Source of the DNA: an uncultured Eubacteriales bacterium | GTDB lineage: Bacteria > Bacillota > Clostridia > Oscillospirales > CAG-272 | Direction of reading: 5' to 3' | NCBI GenBank assembly: GCA_934489945.1 | Contig: CAKSSY010000093.1 | Location: 1-5,075 of the forward strand | DNA: 5,075 nt | Shown here: one piece after another, positions 1 to 4,661 of the stretch | Layout of the letters: every line of letters begins with the position of its first letter | Numbering within the stretch: the first letter of the stretch is position 1 | Program-made: the position numbers and the translations under genes | Notes under the pieces: generated by a model | Database searches by the model: none | The model's input: the letters and a program-made list of their open reading frames with translations, nothing else | What the model was told of the DNA's origin: nothing

Positions 1-78
1 GGATATTTTTGTCATTCGGTTGATCGCCTTTGTCAATCGTTGAGACAAAAAATTGAAGAAGATATTCTTTTAAAATAA
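1..78 (+). CDS. Possible C-terminal tail of an upstream gene (partial)
   Basis: Frame 1 is open from the first base for 25 codons and stops with TAA at 76-78. The residues end in SLRQKIEEDILLK, a charged, helix-prone stretch that reads like a real protein C-terminus. If genuine, the gene would be convergent with the MATE exporter, with about 29 bases between the two stop codons. There is no start, no recognisable motif and no terminator between the two genes. A 25-codon open stretch also occurs by chance fairly often, and a minus-strand frame across the same bases is open too. No function can be assigned. Confidence 0.3.
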   Translation, partial: GYFCHSVDRLCQSLRQKIEEDILLK

Positions 79-107
79 AGAAACACATAAAGAAGCGCGA
101 AATAAGT

Positions 108-1535
108 TTACCGACGGACCGGAATGCTGTTTTTTTCTCTTTCTTTCAGATTGTTCAGTTTCTTGTATGTTCTTATGATGATAAGCATTGATATCATTGC
201 GGTGAGAATGTCGGAAACCGGCATGGAATAAAGAACACCGTCGAGTCCGAAAAATCGTGGAAGTATAAGGGCAAAACCAACACCGAACACGATTTCCCGT
301 ATCATGGAAAGCGCGGTTGAAGTGACTGCTTTTCCCATTGCCTGCAAGAAGATAAATGTCGCCTTATTTGTGCAGGCAAGGATTATCATACAGAGATATA
401 TTCTGAAGGACTTAATAGCAAAATCCGTATAATAGATGCTCTCATTTTTGGCACCGAAAAGCAATATAAGAGTACGGGGAAATACTTCTATAAGAATGAG
501 AGCCACAGTTCCGACGGCACCTTCTGCCAAAAGCAGTTTTGAAAACAGTGTTTTTACTCTTTCTGTTCGTTTTGCCCCCATATTGTAACCTACAATCGGA
601 ATACAACCCGCAGCCATACCTATAACAATTGAAATTACGATCTGAAAGAATTTCATAACGATTCCAATGACCGCCATGGGGATTTGAGCGTATTGCTCCT
701 GACCGAAAATTTCGTCCATTGCGCCGTATTTGCGGGTCATGTTGTTTATTGCTGCCATAGCTGTGACAAGTGATACCTGAGCAAGGAAACTGCAAAAACC
801 GAGAGAAAGGGTTCTGTATGCAATCTTAAAATCGGGAATAAAATCCTTTTTGGTGAGTCGAACCGTTTGTGTACGGCAGAGATACCAAACCGTAAGTATT
901 GCTGTCGCAATTTGACCTATTACGGTTGCAATTGCCGCACCCATCATTCCCCACCGAAATCCGAAAATAAACACAGGGTCGAGAATCATATTTATTATTG
1001 TACCGATGAGAGTGGAAGTCATTGCAAACTTCGGGTTGCCGTCGGCGCGGATGACAGGGTTCATAGCCTGTCCAAACATATAAAACGGAATTCCTATACT
1101 GATCCCAAAAAAGTATTCCTTTGACATACGGAATGTTTCCGCGTTGATATTTCCTCCAAATGCCGTAAGAATCCGATCCGAAAAGATGAGATAGACGATT
1201 GTCAGTACAAAACTTGAAAACAGGCAAAGCAAAACGGAAACACCAACGCTTTTTGCCGCTTTTTCTGTATTCTTTTGACCGAGCGATATACTGACAAATG
1301 AACAGCATCCGTCACCTATCATGACCGCTATTCCGAGTGCAATTACAGTCAGTGGGAAGACGACAGTATTGGCGGCATTTCCGTATGAACCGAGATAGGC
1401 AGCATTGGCAATAAATATTTGGTCGACTATGTTATACAATGCGCCGACAAGCAGAGAAATTACACAAGGTACTGCATATTTTCTCATCAGTTTGCCGATT
1501 TTTTCCTCGGCAAGAGTATGTGGGGTCTGTTCCAT
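108..1535 (-). CDS. MATE family efflux transporter (multidrug/toxin extrusion, MepA-like)
   Basis: This is a complete 475-residue integral membrane protein, the usual length for MATE exporters, which use a Na+ or H+ gradient to expel cationic drugs, dyes or toxic metabolites across the cytoplasmic membrane. About twelve hydrophobic segments are visible in two halves. Family hallmarks include GDGCCSFVSISLGQKN (about residues 74-89), VIRADGNPKF (161-170), the LDPVFIFGF...GAAIATVIGQ block (185-208), and in the second half GYNMGAKR (316-323) and QAMGKA (398-403). The N-terminal cytoplasmic lead (LAEEKIGKLMRKYAVP) is typical of the clostridial/MepA-like branch. The ATG at 1533-1535 follows a very strong ribosome binding site at 1541-1550. 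The gene is divergent from two XRE-type regulators and is preceded by a leader with a terminator-like hairpin, so its expression is probably conditional. No terminator is visible between its stop and the left edge. The substrate cannot be read from sequence. Confidence 0.95.
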   Translation of the reverse strand: MEQTPHTLAEEKIGKLMRKYAVPCVISLLVGALYNIVDQIFIANAAYLGSYGNAANTVVFPLTVIALGIAVMIGDGCCSFVSISLGQKNTEKAAKSVGVSVLLCLFSSFVLTIVYLIFSDRILTAFGGNINAETFRMSKEYFFGISIGIPFYMFGQAMNPVIRADGNPKFAMTSTLIGTIINMILDPVFIFGFRWGMMGAAIATVIGQIATAILTVWYLCRTQTVRLTKKDFIPDFKIAYRTLSLGFCSFLAQVSLVTAMAAINNMTRKYGAMDEIFGQEQYAQIPMAVIGIVMKFFQIVISIVIGMAAGCIPIVGYNMGAKRTERVKTLFSKLLLAEGAVGTVALILIEVFPRTLILLFGAKNESIYYTDFAIKSFRIYLCMIILACTNKATFIFLQAMGKAVTSTALSMIREIVFGVGFALILPRFFGLDGVLYSMPVSDILTAMISMLIIIRTYKKLNNLKEREKNSIPVRR

Positions 1536-1540
1536 TTTTA

Positions 1541-1550
1541 ATCCTCCTTA
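1541..1550 (-). promoter_or_regulatory. Strong ribosome binding site of the MATE gene
   Basis: Read on the minus strand this is TAAGGAGGAT, a near-perfect anti-16S match, five bases upstream of the ATG. It starts immediately after the U-tract of the leader hairpin, so any transcript that stops at that hairpin lacks the ribosome binding site altogether. Confidence 0.9.
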
Positions 1551-1593
1551 AAATAAAAACGGCGTAAGTCCAATACAGTTGGACTTACGCCGT
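1550..1593 (-). terminator. Intrinsic terminator in the MATE leader (candidate attenuator)
   Basis: A perfect 15-bp inverted repeat has arms at 1559-1573 and 1579-1593 (minus-strand arm ACGGCGTAAGTCCAA) and a 5-base loop. On the minus strand the stem runs directly into TTTTTATTTT, the U-tract of a Rho-independent terminator. On the + strand the stem is followed by AAAGCTA, so it can act only in the minus direction. It lies between the MATE promoter and its ribosome binding site, which is the layout of a transcription attenuator, and it cannot be the end of the regulator operon because that runs away from it. No strong competing antiterminator is obvious by eye; the best match to the 5' arm in the leader is about 5 bp. 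Confidence 0.8.
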
Positions 1594-1630
1594 AAAGCTA
1601 CTCACCGAAATTATTCTACTATGAAGAAAA

Positions 1631-1714
1631 AATGTTTGTTCGCAAAGGAATTTTTGCGAAGCCGTCAATGCCGCGTCGCGTTTCACCCGGAGAGATGACA
1701 GCCGCGAATGTTTG
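1631..1714. repeat. GC-rich 68-bp unit flanked by 8-bp direct repeats (possible small insertion)
   Basis: AATGTTTG occurs at 1631-1638 and again at 1707-1714. The 68 bases between them (1639-1706) are 57% GC by count, while the flanks are strongly AT-rich. The unit begins TTCGC and its right junction contains GCGAA, a 5-bp terminal inverted repeat that overlaps the flanking duplication by two bases. This looks like a short palindromic element inserted with target duplication, though a conserved leader structure explains the base composition equally well. Only one copy lies in the window, so repeat status is unproven. Confidence 0.3.
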
Positions 1715-1737
1715 CACAGCAAGTTTTATGTTATTTC

Positions 1738-1765
1738 ATTATACCACATTTTTTTGAATTTGCAA
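1738..1765 (-). promoter_or_regulatory. Sigma-A promoter of the MATE transcript
   Basis: On the minus strand there is TTGCAA (1760-1765), a 16-base spacer, then a perfect TATAAT (1738-1743). A CTTGCA reading of the -35 gives a 17-base spacer. The predicted start is near 1731. An A/T-rich stretch lies upstream of the -35. Confidence 0.7.
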
Positions 1766-1813
1766 GTGCCAAAATGATTTTTTTGATTTTTTATATGCAG
1801 GCTATGGGAATTT

Positions 1814-1830
1814 GTCTCCGCTCCGGAGAC
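1814..1830. promoter_or_regulatory. 17-bp palindrome between divergent promoters (candidate operator)
   Basis: GTCTCCGCTCCGGAGAC is a perfect inverted repeat with 7-bp arms around CTC. It lies 19 bases upstream of the regulator -35 and about 48 bases upstream of the MATE -35. Its GC content stands out in AT-rich surroundings. There is no U-tract on either strand, so a DNA-binding site for a dimeric repressor, plausibly one of the adjacent XRE proteins, is more likely than a terminator. Which protein binds is inference. Confidence 0.5.
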
Positions 1831-1849
1831 TTTATGAAAGAATACTCCA

Positions 1850-1878
1850 TTGACTCTACTGGCGGTTTCCTGTATAAT
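1850..1878 (+). promoter_or_regulatory. Sigma-A promoter of the regulator operon
   Basis: TTGACT (1850-1855), a 17-base spacer and a perfect TATAAT (1873-1878) form a near-consensus promoter. The predicted start is near 1885, giving a leader of about 40 bases to the first regulator. Confidence 0.8.
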
Positions 1879-1912
1879 ATGACTACAGATTTCGGAATTT
1901 GAATCTTTTTAT

Positions 1913-1918
1913 GAGGTG
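1913..1918 (+). promoter_or_regulatory. Ribosome binding site deciding the first regulator's start
   Basis: GAGGTG lies six bases before the ATG at 1925. An in-frame GTG at 1916 sits inside this site and has no ribosome binding site of its own, so the ATG at 1925 is preferred. Confidence 0.75.
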
Positions 1919-1924
1919 AAATCC

Positions 1925-2791
1925 ATGAATGAATGTAAATTTGCCGAAACCTTGGTGCAATTTCGCACCGCAAAAGGAGTGACGCAGGAAGAGGTTGCAC
2001 AGAGTCTTTCGATCTCCAACAAAACGGTTTCCAAGTGGGAAAACGGTGTCTCGACACCGGACCTGCCTATGCTTATGGCACTTTCAAAATACTTCCATGT
2101 TACCACGGATTCTTTGCTTGGTTTGGCGGAGGAGGAATCATTCGACACCCCAAAGACGATCCGTTCGGCATTTGTCGGGCTTGATCGCAAGGAAGCGGTG
2201 CTGAAGACTTTTGAGATCGAAAAATCTATCATTCCCGCCATGTATGACACGTTTGCCAAACACAAGGAGGATGTCAATGACAACGAAAATGTATTTCCGG
2301 CTGAAGTGTCTCACTTTTATCGTTCGCAGATTTCAACTCCCGAATGCTATCGGTTTTTAGCACACTCCGAGGATATCAACCTTGCGGTCATGTTACTTCG
2401 CAACAAGAAAAATTTTGCATGGATGTGCGATCCGGATATACAAAAAAAGATTGTAAGTTTTTTTGTTTTTTTATCGGATGAGAGTGTTATCTCGGTTCTC
2501 TACTTTATTCACTCTGTCGGTTGCACAAAGAATTTTACTGCTGATTATGTGGCTGCGAACACCGGTTTGCCGGAGGAACGGGTTTCTGTTATTCTCAAGG
2601 ATTTCTGTGCGGTGGGAGAGTGCAGCTCTTTGATGGCACATCTTGCAGATGGTGATGTGGAGGTATATGAATGTTTCGGCGACGGCATCATGCTTACGGT
2701 AATTTCTCTTGCTTATGAAAGAATGTGCGGCAGATCTGTTTATGACTATAATTTTAACAGCGGATGCAAAATGATCGGAGGGGAGCGGTAA
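1925..2791 (+). CDS. XRE-family transcriptional regulator with probable C-terminal winged helix (first of pair)
   Basis: This 288-residue cytoplasmic protein is probably a DNA-binding regulator. Residues 5-66 form a classic XRE/Cro helix-turn-helix (FRTAKGVTQEEVAQSL, then SNKTVSKWENG as the recognition helix region, then LMALSKYFHVTTDSLLG). Residues 67-180 are a middle domain of unknown ligand. Residues 181-270 look like a winged helix: a helix at SDESVISVLYFIHS, a second HTH at TADYVAANTGLPEERVSVIL, and a wing-like strand pair around MAHLADGDVEVYE. The start at 1925 is chosen from the ribosome binding site at 1913-1918. It is the first gene of a two-gene operon and is divergent from the MATE exporter, so control of that exporter and of itself is plausible. 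Three 7-base homopolymer runs (2442-2472) fall just before the C-terminal domain. A regulatory role is well supported; target and signal are inferred or unknown. Confidence 0.85.
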   Translation: MNECKFAETLVQFRTAKGVTQEEVAQSLSISNKTVSKWENGVSTPDLPMLMALSKYFHVTTDSLLGLAEEESFDTPKTIRSAFVGLDRKEAVLKTFEIEKSIIPAMYDTFAKHKEDVNDNENVFPAEVSHFYRSQISTPECYRFLAHSEDINLAVMLLRNKKNFAWMCDPDIQKKIVSFFVFLSDESVISVLYFIHSVGCTKNFTADYVAANTGLPEERVSVILKDFCAVGECSSLMAHLADGDVEVYECFGDGIMLTVISLAYERMCGRSVYDYNFNSGCKMIGGER

Positions 2792-2792
2792 C

Positions 2793-3638
2793 ATGAGCTT
2801 GTCGGAGAATATAAAAAGATTGCGTCTTGAAAAAAATTTGACACAGGAACAGCTTGCCGTCGCTCTCGGAATTTCTGCACAGGCGGTATCAAAATGGGAA
2901 ACCAGTGAAACTTATCCCGATGGAGCGATTCTTGTACCGCTTGCCAATAAACTCGGAGTTTCTTTGGATGAACTTTTTGGAAATCGTTCTGTTTTTATGT
3001 CGGATATTTCGCGCCGGATTATGACTTTGCTTCACAATGCGGATGGGAGTGAACGTTTTCATCTGGCGCGTGACATTTGTTGGCAAATTGAACGTGGTTT
3101 GTTCAACTGTCGTTCCGTATTGGAGGAAAAGTATGATCCCGATGAGATTCGGAATCTGCAAAACGCCTCTTATATCCTTGAGGACAATGGATTTACCCTT
3201 GTATCAAATGGAAAGGAACCCTTTTTCTCCATATTTCTCTCGTCGGAGGACGGTTTCGGCGATTTTTTGAACGAAAAAGAGGAATTGCAGAAAATTTTTA
3301 AGGCGTTGTCGCGTACCGATACCGTAAATGCTTTGGTTTGGTTATACCACAAGAACGAAAATTATATTTTTGAAAGTGCGTTTCTTTCCAAAGTCTGCGA
3401 CATTCCAAGCGAAAAAATGAACACGGTGTTGGACGATTTGTTGCTACTGCGGGTCATACGAAAACGGGAACTTGCCGTTAACGGTCAAAAGCGTACTTTA
3501 TATGATTCCGGACCGAATCAAAATGTGATTGCATTGTTTCTGATTGCAAGACAATTTGGCTATCAAGGAGCATACTCTTTGCAGTCACATTACAAAGCTG
3601 TTCCGTTTTTTAGAGACTCGTGCCCGATAAAGGGATGA
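2793..3638 (+). CDS. XRE-family transcriptional regulator with probable C-terminal winged helix (second of pair)
   Basis: This is a 281-residue putative DNA-binding protein. Residues 4-64 are an XRE/Cro helix-turn-helix (IKRLRLEKNLTQEQLAVALG, then SAQAVSKWETSETYP, then LANKLGVSLDELFG). A middle domain (about 84-160) contains ARDICWQIERG and a hydrophobic segment PFFSIFLSSEDGFGDF. Residues 163-256 resemble a winged helix with an HTH at ESAFLSKVCDIPSEKMNTVLDD and a wing around RKRELAVNGQKRTLY. The layout matches the upstream gene from end to end (compare LQKIFKALSRTDTVNALVWLYH here with IQKKIVSFFVFLSDESVISVLYFIH there), so the two are probably old paralogues. The ATG is one base after the preceding stop and has its ribosome binding site GGAGGGGAG at 2777-2785 inside that gene, so translation is likely coupled. 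The two proteins may act as a heteromer or at separate promoters; that is inference. Confidence 0.85.
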   Translation: MSLSENIKRLRLEKNLTQEQLAVALGISAQAVSKWETSETYPDGAILVPLANKLGVSLDELFGNRSVFMSDISRRIMTLLHNADGSERFHLARDICWQIERGLFNCRSVLEEKYDPDEIRNLQNASYILEDNGFTLVSNGKEPFFSIFLSSEDGFGDFLNEKEELQKIFKALSRTDTVNALVWLYHKNENYIFESAFLSKVCDIPSEKMNTVLDDLLLLRVIRKRELAVNGQKRTLYDSGPNQNVIALFLIARQFGYQGAYSLQSHYKAVPFFRDSCPIKG

Positions 3639-3653
3639 TGCACGCGTCGGAAT

Positions 3654-3694
3654 GCGGCAAGCTGAAATCCATCCGAAAATGTGCAGATTGCCGC
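3654..3694 (+). other. Alternative hairpin overlapping the operon terminator
   Basis: GCGGCAA (3654-3660) pairs perfectly with TTGCCGC (3688-3694). After a one-base mismatch on each side, CTG and CAG add three more pairs. The right arm takes four bases (3691-3694) of the terminator's 5' arm, so the two stems compete for the same RNA. It may be part of a structured 3' end or an antiterminator-like element; a chance overlap is possible. Confidence 0.35.
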
Positions 3695-3738
3695 CTATGG
3701 CAGAGTGGAAGACCATTCGTCATAGGCGGTTTTTGTTT
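3690..3738 (+). terminator. Intrinsic terminator of the regulator operon
   Basis: CCGCCTATGGC (3691-3701) pairs with GTCATAGGCGG (3719-3729) with one G-U, and a small inner stem AGTGG/CCATT closes on an AAGA loop. TTTTTGTTT follows at 3730-3738. It lies about 50 bases after the second regulator's stop and isolates the operon from the nitroreductase gene. Confidence 0.88.
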
Positions 3739-3831
3739 CAAATACAACTTACAGAAAGCTACAATTCAGAAATTCTAGTATAACAATATGAACTTTTTTG
3801 ATAAAAAAGCAACAATACATTGCGGAGCTAC

Positions 3832-3860
3832 TTGACATTTTTTTGGTCGGATGTTATAAT
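3832..3860 (+). promoter_or_regulatory. Consensus sigma-A promoter of the nitroreductase gene
   Basis: TTGACA (3832-3837), a 17-base spacer and TATAAT (3855-3860), with an extended -10 TG at 3852-3853, make an essentially ideal promoter. The predicted start is near 3867. TTGACAT at 3832-3838 is mirrored by ATGTCAA at 3869-3875, so the pair brackets the promoter and could be half-sites for a repressor. Confidence 0.88.
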
Positions 3861-3915
3861 AAAGCGATATGTCAACTGGGGTTTTCTGTTTTTGTTGGAA
3901 TAGGTATGAATTTGC

Positions 3916-3922
3916 GGAGGTG
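3916..3922 (+). promoter_or_regulatory. Ribosome binding site deciding the nitroreductase start
   Basis: GGAGGTG lies six bases before the ATG at 3929. The longer in-frame ATG at 3869 would be within a few bases of the predicted transcription start and has no ribosome binding site. Confidence 0.85.
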
Positions 3923-3928
3923 TTGGAA

Positions 3929-4492
3929 ATGGAAAACATAATGGATATTATCAAAAAAAGGCGAAGTGTTCGGCAGTATAAACCGGACGCGGTGCCGGAG
4001 GCGATTCTTGCGGAAATTGCCGAGGCGGGAATATATGCACCGTCCGGAAGGAACACACAAACCCCAATCATTCTTATTGTTACCGACCTTGCATTGCGGA
4101 ATAAACTTTCGGCTGCGAATGCACGGATTTTGGGAAAGGATTGTGATCCGTTTTACGGCGCACCGGCGGTTTTGGTTGTTCTGGCGAAAAAAGACTGTTT
4201 TACGGCAATTTATGATGGCAGTCTTGTGATGGAAAACCTGATGTTGGCGGCAACCGAAAAAGGATTGGGCAGTTGTTGGATTCATCGGGCAAAAGAGGTG
4301 TTTGAACTGCCGGAATGGCGTTCATGGCTTGCTTCGCTCGGCGTGGAGGGAGAGTATGTCGGAATTGGAAACTGCATCGTGGGTTATCCGGACGGGGAAC
4401 TGCCGATAGCCGCTCCGCGCAAGGAAAAACGGATTTATTTCGTCGGTCAGAACGGAGATGCGTGTCGTTGGATGGAAGTTCAACGTCAATGA
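3929..4492 (+). CDS. Nitroreductase-family FMN-dependent oxidoreductase
   Basis: This 187-residue cytoplasmic flavoprotein belongs to the nitroreductase fold, whose members use NAD(P)H to reduce nitro groups, quinones or flavins and usually act as FMN-binding homodimers. Visible signatures are the N-terminal IIKKRRSVRQYKPD (7-20; RRSxR contacts FMN phosphate in the family), APSGRNTQ (37-44; the conserved APSxxNxQ loop), MENLMLAATEKGLGSCWI (101-118), and the late VGYP (151-154) followed by PRKEKRIYF. The length is normal for the short branch of the family. The start at 3929 gives the standard N-terminus; the in-frame ATG at 3869 would add 20 atypical residues. It has its own strong promoter after the regulator terminator, and no clear terminator follows. 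The substrate is unknown. A role in detoxifying nitro or quinone compounds beside an exporter is plausible but inferred. Confidence 0.93.
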   Translation: MENIMDIIKKRRSVRQYKPDAVPEAILAEIAEAGIYAPSGRNTQTPIILIVTDLALRNKLSAANARILGKDCDPFYGAPAVLVVLAKKDCFTAIYDGSLVMENLMLAATEKGLGSCWIHRAKEVFELPEWRSWLASLGVEGEYVGIGNCIVGYPDGELPIAAPRKEKRIYFVGQNGDACRWMEVQRQ

Positions 4493-4539
4493 AAGCAATC
4501 TGTTTTGTGAGGGAAAACGCGTTCCTCGTCTCCCTTGCC

Positions 4540-4567
4540 TTGAATGTAACGGACGGGAGAATAGAAT
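4540..4567 (+). promoter_or_regulatory. Possible weak promoter for the exported-protein gene
   Basis: TTGAAT (4540-4545), a 16-base spacer and TAGAAT (4562-4567) lie about 95 bases upstream of the last gene. The match is only moderate. The rest of the 169-base spacer (4493-4661) shows no gene and no U-tract terminator, so readthrough from the nitroreductase promoter is an alternative source of transcript. Confidence 0.35.
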
Positions 4568-4661
4568 TATCGCAAAGCGTTTTACGGGGCGTATTCGGTC
4601 AATTTTGGAGTCCGTTCCGAAGGGTCAAACATATTAGTGACAATAAAGGAGAAAAATCGGT

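Larger units (their letters stand above)
1536..1731 (-). ncRNA. Structured 5' leader of the MATE mRNA (candidate cis-acting RNA)
   Basis: From the predicted start (about 1731) to the ATG there are roughly 196 untranslated bases, long for a simple exporter mRNA. Besides the terminal hairpin, the minus strand can form an 8-bp perfect stem (arms 1639-1646 and 1653-1660, loop AATTCC) and an adjacent stem pairing GCTGTCA (1696-1702) with TGACGGC (1661-1667). That second stem needs a G-U pair that exists only in minus-strand RNA, which weakly favours an RNA role in this direction. It does not match any riboswitch class I can recall. A leader peptide is not supported: the one open frame from a GTG has no ribosome binding site. 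Termination at the hairpin would release an RNA of about 180 nt. Confidence 0.45.

Noticed and set aside
22..51. Inverted repeat TTTGTC/GACAAA as a terminator for the MATE gene
   Set aside because: Weak 6-bp stem and no U-tract after it on the minus strand.
1621..1698. Small + strand ORF of 25 codons starting MKKKCLFAKEF
   Set aside because: No ribosome binding site, and it lies over the minus-strand leader stems, whose composition explains it.
1660..1700. T-box-like string GGGTGAAACGCG on the minus strand
   Set aside because: It lacks the full T-box consensus, and the promoter is too close for the specifier and stem domains.
1621..1718. Minus-strand open frame from a GTG in the MATE leader (about 32 codons), a possible leader peptide
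   Set aside because: No ribosome binding site upstream of the GTG and no run of regulatory codons; open reading is likely chance in a GC-rich stretch.
1708..1902. 64-codon + strand ORF in the divergent intergenic region
   Set aside because: It has no ribosome binding site, crosses both promoters and the palindrome, and has low-complexity content.
3793..3809. Inverted repeat CTTTTTT-GAT-AAAAAAG upstream of the nitroreductase promoter
   Set aside because: Simple A/T runs in an AT-rich spacer; expected by chance and no terminator-grade stem.
3869..3928. 20-residue N-terminal extension of the nitroreductase
   Set aside because: The start is within a few bases of the predicted transcription start, without a ribosome binding site, and the family normally begins at the MENIMDIIKKRRS region.
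3906..3941. 11-codon upstream ORF overlapping the nitroreductase start
   Set aside because: No credible ribosome binding site, and it overlaps the gene's own Shine-Dalgarno; likely incidental.
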